A model generated the notes under the pieces. It ran no database searches. It worked only from the letters and a program-made list of their open reading frames with translations, and was not told the origin of the DNA. Made by a program: the position numbers and the translations under genes. Below, one piece after another: positions 50,667-58,094 of a stretch of DNA of 64,000 bases. Origin of the DNA: Actinoplanes flavus (GTDB taxonomy: Bacteria; Actinomycetota; Actinomycetes; Mycobacteriales; Micromonosporaceae); assembly GCF_017592555.1 (NCBI RefSeq), contig NZ_JAGFNS010000028.1:62001-126000 (forward strand). The letters run 5' to 3'. Numbering within the stretch: the stretch's first letter is position 1; each line of letters opens with the position of its first letter.

Positions 50667-50713
50667 GGGACGAGGGCATACACCGGTCACATACGGGATG
50701 AAGGGGGGACGCG

Positions 50714-51124
50714 ATGACCCGGTCGCTCACCGAGCAATCCACCGCGGAACTGGTCCAGCGGGCCAGTGAACAGCTCAGCCGCCTGGTCCGGGACGAGCTG
50801 GCGCTGGCCAAGGCGGAACTGGCGGAGAAGGGCAAGCACGCCGGGATCGGCGCCGGCCTGTTCGGCGGCGCGGGCGTGCTCGCCTGGTACGGCCTGGGCG
50901 CCCTGATCGCGACCTCGGTCATCGCACTGGACCTGGTCCTGCCGCTGTGGCTGGCCGCGCTCATCGTCGCCGTGGTGCTCTTCGCGGTCGCCGGTGTGCT
51001 CGCGCTGCTGGGCCGCAAGCAGATGAACCGGGCCGTCCCGCCGGAACCCATGGCCGCGATCGAGAGTGTCAAGGCCGATGTCGACGAAGTGAAGAACGCG
51101 GTCAAGGAGCGAAGCCGGGTATGA
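50714..51124 (+). CDS. Phage-holin-like (DUF1469/Phage_holin_3_6) membrane protein
   Basis: A 136-residue protein: an amphipathic N-terminal helix (ELVQRASEQLSRLVRDELAL, AKAELAEKGKHAG) followed by two membrane helices (GAGLFGGAGVLAWYGLGALI, LWLAALIVAVVLFAVAGVLA) and a C-terminal helix ending in EVKNAVKERS. Despite the family name it is a chromosomal envelope protein in actinobacteria, always near DUF3618 genes (recalled). GGGGGGA precedes ATG. Its stop overlaps the next start (ATGA). Confidence 0.85.
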   Translation: MTRSLTEQSTAELVQRASEQLSRLVRDELALAKAELAEKGKHAGIGAGLFGGAGVLAWYGLGALIATSVIALDLVLPLWLAALIVAVVLFAVAGVLALLGRKQMNRAVPPEPMAAIESVKADVDEVKNAVKERSRV

Positions 51125-51486
51125 GTGACATCAACGGTTCCGCGGCGAAACCTGATCTGGTGGCGCTGCGGGAGGAGATCAGGCAGACCCGATCCGACCT
51201 CGGCGAGACGGTGCAGGCGCTGGCGGCCCGCGCGGACGTGAAGGCCCGCGCTCGCGAGCAGGTCGCCGAGACGAAGGCGCGGGTGCGGTCGCGGGCGGCC
51301 GTGATGACCGGCCGGGTGCGGGAGGCGGCCAACGGCACGGCCGTGCGGATTCGGGAGGCCGATAAGCGCGATCTCGCATATCGCGCCGGTTCCCGGGTAC
51401 GCGCGAACCCGTGGCCGACCGTGCTGACGATCGCCGGATTGGCCGCGATGGCCGGTATCGTGCTGATCGTCCGAGGGAGGCGCTGA
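51121..51486 (+). CDS. DUF3618 family protein
   Basis: A 121-residue protein with the DUF3618 opening PDLVALREEIRQTRSDLGET, a long charged helix (AREQVAETKARVRSRAAVMT) and one C-terminal membrane helix (PWPTVLTIAGLAAMAGIVLI). Function unknown; likely an envelope-stress or shape-related membrane protein. Both start and stop overlap the neighbours, so the three genes 50714-51758 are one operon. Confidence 0.88.
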   Translation: MSDINGSAAKPDLVALREEIRQTRSDLGETVQALAARADVKARAREQVAETKARVRSRAAVMTGRVREAANGTAVRIREADKRDLAYRAGSRVRANPWPTVLTIAGLAAMAGIVLIVRGRR

Positions 51487-51758
51487 TGGCGGGAAAGCTG
51501 AAGAAGGCCGCTTTCAAGCCGGTGAACGTGGTGCTGGGCGTCGCGGCCGGTGCGCTGGCCGGCCTTCTCTTCAAAGAGGCCTGGAAAATGATCTCCGGTG
51601 ACGACGACGCCCCGGACGCCGGTGACCCGGATCGTGGCTGGGGAGAGATCCTTGCGGCCGCCGCGCTGCAGGGTGCGATCTTCGCGGTGGTGAAGGCGGC
51701 GGTCCACCGTGGCGGCGCGATCGGCACCGAGAAACTCACCGGAACCTGGCCCGACTAG
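51486..51758 (+). CDS. DUF4235 family membrane protein
   Basis: A 90-residue protein: KPVNVVLGVAAGALAGLLFK, then EAWKMISGDDDAPDAGDPDR, GWGEILAAAALQGAIFAVVK and AAVHRGGAIGTEKLTGTWP. This is the typical DUF4235 layout of two helices around a charged loop with the GWGEILAAAALQGA block. The start shares one base with the DUF3618 stop. A terminator follows 31 bp after the stop. Confidence 0.88.
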   Translation: MAGKLKKAAFKPVNVVLGVAAGALAGLLFKEAWKMISGDDDAPDAGDPDRGWGEILAAAALQGAIFAVVKAAVHRGGAIGTEKLTGTWPD

Positions 51759-51788
51759 ATCATCTCTTGTATAGACAGGAGTCTTGCC

Positions 51789-51837
51789 GGTCCCCCGGTT
51801 CGTTCCCGCTTCGACGGGAAGAAGTGGGGGGCCTTTT
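51789..51837 (+). terminator. Intrinsic terminator of the holin-like operon
   Basis: Outer stem GGTCCCCC / GGGGGGCC (one G-T pair) encloses an inner TTCCCG-CTTCGA-CGGGAA hairpin and is followed by TTTT. This is the best Rho-independent terminator in the window. Confidence 0.8.
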
Positions 51838-52108
51838 CCATATCGGTCACCCATTATTGGATTCCTACGAGGGGGAGCTTTACAGCCCGATTTTCGGGTA
51901 CAGTGTGGCCAGTTTTTGCGTACGTGGTTCGCTGCTTCCGCTTGACCGCGGGACGCCGGCCCCATCCCGGGTGGTCGGCGGTGTCACGAGGTCGGGCGGA
52001 TGGGACGTCCTCTGAAAGGCCGCCTCGCGGTACCGCTGCTCGAAAACGGTCATCGGCCCCGCGCTGCCGCGGTTGGGCGGGCCGGCATTTTCAGAAGGAG
52101 AGTTCAGC
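51838..52108 (+). promoter_or_regulatory. Long leader region of the cold-shock gene
   Basis: About 270 bases of lower GC content precede the cold-shock gene. GCTT (51877-51880), 15 bp, GGGTAC (51896-51901) fits the actinobacterial sigma-B-like pattern GNNT-N15-GGGTA, and its start point would leave a ~200-nt 5' leader. A small hairpin CCCGA-TTT-TCGGG overlaps it. AAGGAG is placed 9 bases before the ATG. Long structured leaders are characteristic of cold-shock genes. Confidence 0.45.
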
Positions 52109-52312
52109 ATGGCGCAAGGAACCGTGAAGTGGTTCAACGCAGACAAGGGCTTCGGCTTCATCACCGTCGACGGCGGGGGTGCTGACGTGTTCGTCCACTT
52201 CTCGGCCATCCAGACGAGCGGCTACCGCACTCTGGAAGAGAACCAGCGGGTGGAGTTCGAGATCGCCCAGGGCCAGAAGGGCCCGCAGGCGGAGCAGGTT
52301 CGCCCGCTCTGA
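52109..52312 (+). CDS. cspA: Cold-shock protein
   Basis: A 67-residue OB-fold nucleic-acid-binding protein with RNP1 KGFGFITV and RNP2 VFVHFSAI, starting MAQGTVKWFNADKGFGFI. It binds single-stranded RNA/DNA and acts as an RNA chaperone. ATG is fixed by AAGGAG and by the universal start of the family; the longer frame upstream is leader. A perfect hairpin terminator follows. Confidence 0.96.
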   Translation: MAQGTVKWFNADKGFGFITVDGGGADVFVHFSAIQTSGYRTLEENQRVEFEIAQGQKGPQAEQVRPL

Positions 52313-52373
52313 GACTAATCCGCCGGTCGTGAGACCGGCTCGCCGGCCGCCTGGCGGAGGCCGGCCCGACCGT

Positions 52374-52409
52374 GGCCCCGCACCCTCATCGAGGTTGCGG
52401 GGCCTCTTT
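52374..52409 (+). terminator. Terminator of cold-shock gene
   Basis: A perfect 9-bp stem (GGCCCCGCA / TGCGGGGCC) with 13-base loop is followed by TCTTTC. It lies about 60 bases after the stop and before the convergent gene's end. Confidence 0.7.
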
Positions 52410-52420
52410 CGTCCTCCGAA

Positions 52421-52660
52421 CTACTGGACGGGCTTCTGCCCGGCGGACCGCCGCCGCATCCCGACAGCGATCAGCAGGAGCCCGGCCATGATCAGGGCGC
52501 CGCCGACGGCGGCCCACACCGTCTGGCCGCTCATCGCGCTGTAGGGCAGCACATCCAGCCCCTGGAGTGTCCAGACGCCGCCCAGCACGATCGCGACCAG
52601 GCCCAAGGACATGGCAAGCCAGCCCCTCAACCGCGGCCTCTCGGTTTCATTGTTCACCAT
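52421..52660 (-). CDS. Two-helix membrane protein
   Basis: A 79-residue protein with helices LRGWLAMSLGLVAIVLGGVW and TVWAAVGGALIMAGLLLIAV joined by TLQGLDVLPYSAMSGQ and ending in a basic tail (GMRRRSAGQK). This short GxWxLQG-x-(L/V)-P pattern is common in actinobacteria, function unknown. The start overlaps the aldo/keto reductase stop by seven bases, so it is in the same transcript. Confidence 0.75.
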   Translation of the reverse strand: MVNNETERPRLRGWLAMSLGLVAIVLGGVWTLQGLDVLPYSAMSGQTVWAAVGGALIMAGLLLIAVGMRRRSAGQKPVQ

Positions 52661-53631
52661 TTGTCGTGCACCTGCGGGCGAATCAACTCATCGTAGACCG
52701 CGGTGATCATTTCCCGGGTTTCCGGCGAGAGGGCCGGAACATCCGCGGCGGCCGCGTTCGCCCGGGCCTGTTCCGGGTTGCGGGCGCCCGGGATCACCAC
52801 CGTCACGGCCGGCTGGTCGATGATCCAGCGGAGGGCGAACTGCGCCATCGTGACGCCGGCCGGCACCAGCGGGCGCAGCCGGCCCACCGCCTCGAGACCG
52901 GTACGGAAGTCCACCCCGGAGAACGTCTCGCCGACGTCGAACGCCTCGCCGTGCCGGTTGTAGTTGCGGTGGTCGTCGGCGCTGAACGTGGTGTTCTCGT
53001 CGTACCGCCCGGAGAGCAGGCCGCTGGCCAGCGGGACCCGGGCGATGATGCCCACCCCGGCCTCGGCGGCGGCCGGCAGCACCCGCTCCAGCGGCTTCAG
53101 GCGGAACGCGTTCAGGATGATCTGGACGCTGGCCACACCGGGCCGGGCGATCGCGGTGAGCGCCTCCTCGACCCGCTCGACGCTCACCCCGTACGCCGCG
53201 ATGCGCTTCTCCTGGACCAGGGTGTCGAGCGCGTCGAACACCTCGTCCGAGGAGTAGACCGCGGTCGGCGGGCAGTGCAGCTGCACCAGGTCGAGGGTGT
53301 CCACGCCGAGGTTGGCGCGGGACCGGTCGGTCCAGGCCCGGAAGTTGTCCAGGTGGTAGTTGCCCGGCTCCTGCGGCAGGCGGCGGCCCATCTTGGTGAA
53401 GACGGTCAGGCCCGGACGGTCCTTCAGGAACGAGCCGATGATCTGCTCGCTGCGGCCGTCGCCGTACACATCCGCGGTGTCGATGAAGGTGACACCGGCG
53501 TCCACGGCGGCCTGCAGGGTCGCGTGCGCGTCGGCCTCGCTCACCTGGCCCCAGTCGGCTCCGAGCTGCCAGGCGCCGAGGCCGACCACGCCCACGGTCC
53601 GCCCCAGCTTGCGAAAGCTTCGATTTTCCAC
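52654..53631 (-). CDS. Aldo/keto reductase
   Basis: A 325-residue TIM-barrel NADPH-dependent oxidoreductase of the AKR11/12-like group. The catalytic tetrad is visible as Asp and Tyr in TFIDTADVYGDGRSE, Lys in VFTKMG and His in LVQLHCPP. Cofactor binding is in VVIPGARNPEQARANAAA. The carbonyl substrate is not specified by sequence. GTG start with TAGTGT 6 nt upstream and TTGACG 15 bp before that, so the transcript is probably leaderless. Divergent from the methyltransferase at 53696. Confidence 0.93.
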   Translation of the reverse strand: MENRSFRKLGRTVGVVGLGAWQLGADWGQVSEADAHATLQAAVDAGVTFIDTADVYGDGRSEQIIGSFLKDRPGLTVFTKMGRRLPQEPGNYHLDNFRAWTDRSRANLGVDTLDLVQLHCPPTAVYSSDEVFDALDTLVQEKRIAAYGVSVERVEEALTAIARPGVASVQIILNAFRLKPLERVLPAAAEAGVGIIARVPLASGLLSGRYDENTTFSADDHRNYNRHGEAFDVGETFSGVDFRTGLEAVGRLRPLVPAGVTMAQFALRWIIDQPAVTVVIPGARNPEQARANAAAADVPALSPETREMITAVYDELIRPQVHDKW

Positions 53632-53670
53632 GCCGTGACACTACCGCTCGTCTGTTAGCGTCAAACAATA

Positions 53671-53680
53671 CGTACGTACG
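53671..53680. promoter_or_regulatory. CGTACGTACG palindrome between divergent genes
   Basis: A perfect 10-bp palindrome within AATACGTACGTACGGT lies 16 bp before the methyltransferase ATG and about 28 bp beyond the reductase -10. The form resembles TetR-type operators, but no TetR gene is in the window. Confidence 0.4.
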
Positions 53681-53695
53681 GTTTTGGAGGTCGAT

Positions 53696-54436
53696 ATGTG
53701 GGACCCCGCTGTCTACCGCCGGTTCGGCGCCGAACGCTCGCGCCCGTTCTTCGACCTCGTCGGACGGATCGGCGCCGACCGCCCGCGTGCCGTCGCCGAC
53801 CTCGGCTGCGGGCCCGGTGAGCTGACCCGTACGCTCGCCGAACGCTGGCCGGACGCCCGGGTGACCGGTCTCGACTCGTCACCGGAGATGATCGCGAAGG
53901 CCGCCGCGCAGCCGGGACCGGTCGAGTTCCGGCAGGGCGACATCGCCGACTGGAGTCCCGGCCCGGACGTCGACGTGGTGGTCACCAACGCGGCGCTGCA
54001 ATGGGTGCCGGGGCATCGCGAGATGCTCGCCCGGTGGGCCGCCGCGCTGCCGTCCGGCGCCTGGCTCGCGATGCAGGTGCCGGGCAACTTCGACAGTCCG
54101 GGACACCGCGCGGCGCGGGAGCTGTCACCGGTCGAGCTCCGATCGGATCCGGTCGACGACGCCGTCGGCTACGCGGAGCTGCTGACCGCCGCGGGAGGCA
54201 CCGTGGACGCCTGGGAGACCACCTACCTGCACCTGCTGCCGGTCACCTCGCAGGAGCATCCGGTGCTGCGCTGGATGGAGGGGACCGCGCTGCGGCCGGT
54301 CCGGGCCGCGCTGAACGACGAGGACTGGGCGGTGTTCCGGGCCGCATTCGAGGCGCGGCTCACCGAGGTGTATCCGGAGCGGCACGGCCTCGTGGCGTTC
54401 CCGTTCCGCCGTATCTTCGTGGTGGCTTCTATTTAG
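53696..54436 (+). CDS. tam: Trans-aconitate 2-methyltransferase-like
   Basis: A 246-residue SAM methyltransferase. The opening MWDPAVYRRFGAERSRPFFD is typical of Tam enzymes, followed by motif I VADLGCGPGELTRTLAERWP, then VTGLDSSPEMIAKA, DVVVTNAALQWVPGHREML and LAMQVPGNFDSPGH. Tam methylates trans-aconitate, detoxifying this spontaneous by-product of aconitate. GGAGG 5 bases before the ATG. Length fits the family; substrate assignment is by resemblance. Confidence 0.85.
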   Translation: MWDPAVYRRFGAERSRPFFDLVGRIGADRPRAVADLGCGPGELTRTLAERWPDARVTGLDSSPEMIAKAAAQPGPVEFRQGDIADWSPGPDVDVVVTNAALQWVPGHREMLARWAAALPSGAWLAMQVPGNFDSPGHRAARELSPVELRSDPVDDAVGYAELLTAAGGTVDAWETTYLHLLPVTSQEHPVLRWMEGTALRPVRAALNDEDWAVFRAAFEARLTEVYPERHGLVAFPFRRIFVVASI

Positions 54437-54448
54437 GGGGAACCTTCC

Positions 54449-55471
54449 TTGACCGACCTGACGTCGTTCATCGCCGGCCTGCCCAAGGCCGAGCTGCACG
54501 TCCACCACGTCGGCTCGGCGTCGCCGCGGATCGTCGCCGAGCTGGCCGCCCGCCACGAGGGCACCTCGCCGGTCCCGGCCGACCCGGCACGGCTGGCCGA
54601 GTACTTCGAGTTCCGGGACTTCGCGCACTTCATCGAGATCTACCTGAGCGTGGTCGACCTGATCCGCGACGACGAGGACGTCCGGCTGCTCACCTACGAG
54701 ATCGGGCGCGAGCTGGGCCGGCAGAACGTCCGGTACGCCGAACTGACCGTCACGCCGTACTCCAGCGTGCGGCGCGGCATCCCGGCGAAGGCGTTCTGCG
54801 AGGCGATCGAGGACGCCCGCTCCGGCGCCGCCCGGGACTTCGGGGTGGACCTGCGCTGGTGCTTCGACATCCCGGGGGAGGCCGGCCTGCCCGCGGCCGA
54901 GGAGACCCTGCGGGTCGCCCTCGACGAGCGGCCCGACGGCCTGGTCAGCTTCGGGCTGGGCGGCCCGGAGATCGGGGTGCCACGGCCGCAGTTCAAGCCG
55001 TACTTCGACCAGGCCCGCGCGGCCGGCCTGCACAGCGTGCCGCATGCCGGCGAGACCACCGGCCCGGAGACCATCTGGGACGCCCTGCGCGAGCTCGGCG
55101 CCGAGCGGATCGGGCACGGCATCGCGGCCGCCCAGGACGAGCGGTTGATGGCCCACCTCGCCGAGAACGGCATCCCGCTCGAGGTCTGCCCGACCTCCAA
55201 CCTGCGCACCCGGGCGGTCGCCGACCTCGACCAGCACCCGATCACCACCCTGGTGGCGGCCGGTGTGCCGGTCAGTGTGAACTCGGACGACCCGCCGATG
55301 TTCGGCACCACGCTGGAGCAGGAGTACGCCACCGCCGCCCGGCTGCTCGGCCTGGACACCGCCGGAGTGGCCGACCTGGCCCGCGCCGCCGTCCGGCACA
55401 GCTTCCGGACCGGCGACGGGAAGGCGGCCCTGCTCGCCGAGATCGACGCCTACCAGGCGGCTCAGGGGTAG
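54449..55471 (+). CDS. add: Adenosine deaminase-like amidohydrolase
   Basis: A 340-residue metal-dependent deaminase fold. The first metal pair is H17-V-H19 (AELHVHHVGSASP); later ligands/catalytic residues are in LHSVPHAGETTGPETIWDAL (HAGE), ERIGHGIAAAQD and SVNSDDPPMFGT (DDP). The canonical H-L-D-G after the first pair is H-V-G here, as in a divergent actinobacterial subgroup, so adenosine is a likely but unproven substrate. TTG start with GGGGGA about 9 bases upstream. The 3' end overlaps a small convergent gene by 10 bp. Confidence 0.88.
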   Translation: MTDLTSFIAGLPKAELHVHHVGSASPRIVAELAARHEGTSPVPADPARLAEYFEFRDFAHFIEIYLSVVDLIRDDEDVRLLTYEIGRELGRQNVRYAELTVTPYSSVRRGIPAKAFCEAIEDARSGAARDFGVDLRWCFDIPGEAGLPAAEETLRVALDERPDGLVSFGLGGPEIGVPRPQFKPYFDQARAAGLHSVPHAGETTGPETIWDALRELGAERIGHGIAAAQDERLMAHLAENGIPLEVCPTSNLRTRAVADLDQHPITTLVAAGVPVSVNSDDPPMFGTTLEQEYATAARLLGLDTAGVADLARAAVRHSFRTGDGKAALLAEIDAYQAAQG

Positions 55472-55608
55472 AGCGGGTCCTGCCAGCAGGCGACCATCGT
55501 CAGCGTGCCGATGGTCAGGATCGCCAGCCAGCGCACCAGCCGCCGCCGGTTGAACCGGGCCGGATCCTCGTCCGGCTCGGTCTCCGCCTTGCTCAGCACA
55601 TCAGGCAT
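55462..55608 (-). CDS. 48-residue single-span membrane protein
   Basis: Reading gives MPDVLSKAETEPDEDPARFN, a basic RRRLVRW, one hydrophobic helix (LAILTIGTLTMVACW) and QDPLYP at the end. An acidic start, positively charged membrane boundary and conserved-looking C-terminus argue for a real protein. GGGAGAGG precedes the ATG by about 5 bases. It follows the lectin gene (27 bp) on the same strand and could be co-transcribed. Function unknown. Confidence 0.65.
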   Translation of the reverse strand: MPDVLSKAETEPDEDPARFNRRRLVRWLAILTIGTLTMVACWQDPLYP

Positions 55609-55635
55609 CAGCCTCTCCCGTCGTCCTCCGCCGAC

Positions 55636-57876
55636 TCAGTCGGGAACCGCGGTCCAGCTCTGGTGCCGCTGGCCGGTGTCCTTCTGTAGCACCAGCACGC
55701 GCCGCGTGCCGAAGCGCTGGGCGCCCACACCGATCACCAGGTCACCGGTGGTGGCCCAGATGGTGAAGCCGTACGCCGAGGCGCGCAGCGTCCACCGCGC
55801 CGCCGCGCCGGCCTCCTTGCAGTCACCCTGCACCAGCGGCGCCCCGGCGGCCGCGGCCCCGCCGAGCGGCACCACACAGCGGTTGCTCGCCTTCGAGACC
55901 AGCGAGTAGGTGCCGCCCTCGGCCGGCACCAGCTGCCACTGCTGCTGGGTGCCGCCCTCGTCGGTGCCGAGGACGACCGGGGTGCCGTCGGCCGCGCGGG
56001 CCGCGTACAGGTCGGCCGCGCCGCCGGTCAGCGAGTTGGTCAGCACGAACCAGGAGTTCTGCACCGGGCGGGCCGACGGCGCCGTCTCGGCGCTGCCCTT
56101 GGCGTGGTAGCCCAACCTCCGGTTACGGACCTCGACCCGGTACTTCGCGTCCGGCTTCAAGCCGATCAGACGGGCCCGGGTGGCGCGGGTGGTGGCCACC
56201 GGCTTGCCGTCCACCGACACCTCGTACTGGGCGTTGTCGGAGGCGGCGCTCCAGATCAGCCGGACCGAGCCGCTGGTCGCGTCGCGGATCTCCAGCACCG
56301 CCTGCACACCGTCGTCGGTCACCTCGGGCGGCCCGGCCGCGACCCCGTCGCCACCGGGCTGGTCGCCGGTGCCGCCCGCCTTGGGCGGCGCGGTGCGGTG
56401 CGCGACCGGGGTGATCTCCACCTCCGGCGGCCCGGCCGGGACGCTGGGCTGCGGCGGCGCCGGCCCGGTGCTCGCCGAGACGCTGGGGCCCGGCGTGGGC
56501 GTGGAGACGCTCGGGCTCGGCTGCGCCGCGCTCGGCGCGGGACCCGGCGCGGACGGTTTCGCCGGCGGGGGGCCGGCCGGCGTGTCCCGGTCCGGAACGG
56601 TGGCGCCCGGGGCGTCCGGGATGTCGTCGCCGCCGTCACTGCGCAGCAGGAACTCGCTGAGCGCCACGTTCCAGTGCTCGTCCAGGTAGCTGCCCGGCTT
56701 CGGGTCGGTGCTGAAGTAGTCGTCGTGACCGCAGTCGAGGCGGATCTCGTTCTTCTTCGGGCACACGTTCTTCACCGGCTTGCCGGTCCGGTCCTGGCCG
56801 CACAGCAGGTCGTACTCGTCCAGGCAACCGCCCGCCCCGGTGGCGTTCGGCGAGTCGGTGAGGACCGCGCCGAGCGAGCGGGTGAGCTGGTGGGCGGCCA
56901 TCGCGGCGCTCCAGCAGCCGGAGTCGACCCGGGCGTACGACGGGCCGCCGTTGTTGCGGTTGCCGCGGCCGGACCGGGTGTCGTTGACGTAGGTCGAGAT
57001 GCCGCAGTACAGGTTCGTGTCGGCGAACATCAGGTACTTGCGGTCGGTGCGGTTGTAGCCGAGCCCGCGCAGCGCGTCGATGGTCGCGGTGAACGTGCGC
57101 AGCGAGCCGTCCGGCAGCTCCACCTCGGCCACGTCGGCGCGGCACTCGGGTGTCGTCACGTACCGGATGTGGCGGGAGCCGCCGGTCTCGCCCGCACTGG
57201 CGTCGTAGATGGCGTCCACCCCGGCGGCCCAGGTCCGGAACGAGTTCAGGAACTTCGGGTACCGGCTGGCGCTGCCCGACTCGTGCAGGTAGAGCAACTG
57301 CACCCGCTTGCCGGTACGGCCGTCGCCGGCGCAGGCCACGTCGTCCGGGCCGAGGATGAAGTCGGCCTGTCCCGGAGCGGCGTCCGGCACCAGCGCCGGG
57401 GCGTCCGCAGTGATCGCGCTGCCGCCCTCGTCACGGGCGATCTCGGCGTCCCCGGGCACGTTCCCGGTCTCCCGCCGGACCGGGGTGATCTGGTCGCTGC
57501 CGGCGGTCACCGGGGCGACGTCACGGCGTACCGCGAGACCGGCCGGGGCCGGGTCCGGGCCGTGCGTGCAGACCTCTTCGTACAGCTGGTACGCCCCGGC
57601 GCAGACCGAGCCGGAGGAGGCCAGTTTGAGTCCGCTGTAGACCAGGCCCTGCTCGGGCGCGTCGCTCGGCAGCGAGGTCAGCGCGAAGTCGTCGGACGGG
57701 CCGGAGCCGATCACGCTGGGGCCGATCACTCCGCCGACACCGAGAAGGGCCAGGCCGAGGGCTACCGGAAGGAGCCGGAAGGTCGCGGAGCGTGTGCGCG
57801 GTGGTGTCGGGGGGCTCGCCGCGCGGCGCCGTCCTGGCGGCGACCCGCGGAACGTCGGCCGGCGATGCGCGGACAC
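55636..57876 (-). CDS. Secreted lectin-domain protein with decayed metalloprotease motif
   Basis: A 746-residue exported protein. N-terminal helix FRLLPVALGLALLGVGGVIG acts as signal or anchor. The N-terminal domain (about 100-430) resembles secreted zinc peptidases, with SAAMAAHQLTRSLGAVLTDS where active relatives have HExxHxLG; here the glutamate is Gln and the second His is Arg (329-333, HQLTR). CGHDDYFSTDPKPGSYLDEH and several Cys follow. A Pro/Ser-rich linker, one fibronectin type III-like domain (about 530-600) and a ricin-type beta-trefoil (about 615-746, QQQWQLVPAEGGTYSLVSKA) complete it. GTG start with GAGGAGA upstream. Confidence 0.8.
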   Translation of the reverse strand: MSAHRRPTFRGSPPGRRRAASPPTPPRTRSATFRLLPVALGLALLGVGGVIGPSVIGSGPSDDFALTSLPSDAPEQGLVYSGLKLASSGSVCAGAYQLYEEVCTHGPDPAPAGLAVRRDVAPVTAGSDQITPVRRETGNVPGDAEIARDEGGSAITADAPALVPDAAPGQADFILGPDDVACAGDGRTGKRVQLLYLHESGSASRYPKFLNSFRTWAAGVDAIYDASAGETGGSRHIRYVTTPECRADVAEVELPDGSLRTFTATIDALRGLGYNRTDRKYLMFADTNLYCGISTYVNDTRSGRGNRNNGGPSYARVDSGCWSAAMAAHQLTRSLGAVLTDSPNATGAGGCLDEYDLLCGQDRTGKPVKNVCPKKNEIRLDCGHDDYFSTDPKPGSYLDEHWNVALSEFLLRSDGGDDIPDAPGATVPDRDTPAGPPPAKPSAPGPAPSAAQPSPSVSTPTPGPSVSASTGPAPPQPSVPAGPPEVEITPVAHRTAPPKAGGTGDQPGGDGVAAGPPEVTDDGVQAVLEIRDATSGSVRLIWSAASDNAQYEVSVDGKPVATTRATRARLIGLKPDAKYRVEVRNRRLGYHAKGSAETAPSARPVQNSWFVLTNSLTGGAADLYAARAADGTPVVLGTDEGGTQQQWQLVPAEGGTYSLVSKASNRCVVPLGGAAAAGAPLVQGDCKEAGAAARWTLRASAYGFTIWATTGDLVIGVGAQRFGTRRVLVLQKDTGQRHQSWTAVPD

Positions 57877-58094
57877 GGCGTCTCCTCGTCGAGCTGAGTG
57901 GCGGTGGGAGGGGTCCATGGGGTGACCGCCTCCCACCGCGCGGTGGCTTCGCGGTTCGCGGCGTAGGGGACGCGCTGCGGGTTGCGATCCGGGAAGCCGG
58001 ATGGGATCCAGGGGAACCCTGCCAGCCTCGCGCCCCCAGGGGAACGTTCTTAAAACAGATATAAGCCAGGGCTGTTTCGTTCGGGGGATACGGC
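57877..58094 (-). promoter_or_regulatory. Promoter region of the lectin protein gene
   Basis: A locally AT-rich stretch near 58050-58080 carries an AAACAG-N13-CTGTTT inverted repeat (58053-58058, 58072-58077). On the minus strand it encloses TATATC as a likely -10. The region separates the two-component pair from the lectin gene; a regulator site is plausible. Confidence 0.4.

Noticed and set aside
50714..51124. Prophage remnant because of a holin-like protein
   Set aside because: The gene is in the conserved actinobacterial DUF1469-DUF3618-DUF4235 operon and no other phage gene is present.
56104..57897. 597-codon plus-strand frame opposite the lectin-domain protein
   Set aside because: Shadow composition; minus strand encodes signal, Cys-rich domain, FN3 and beta-trefoil.
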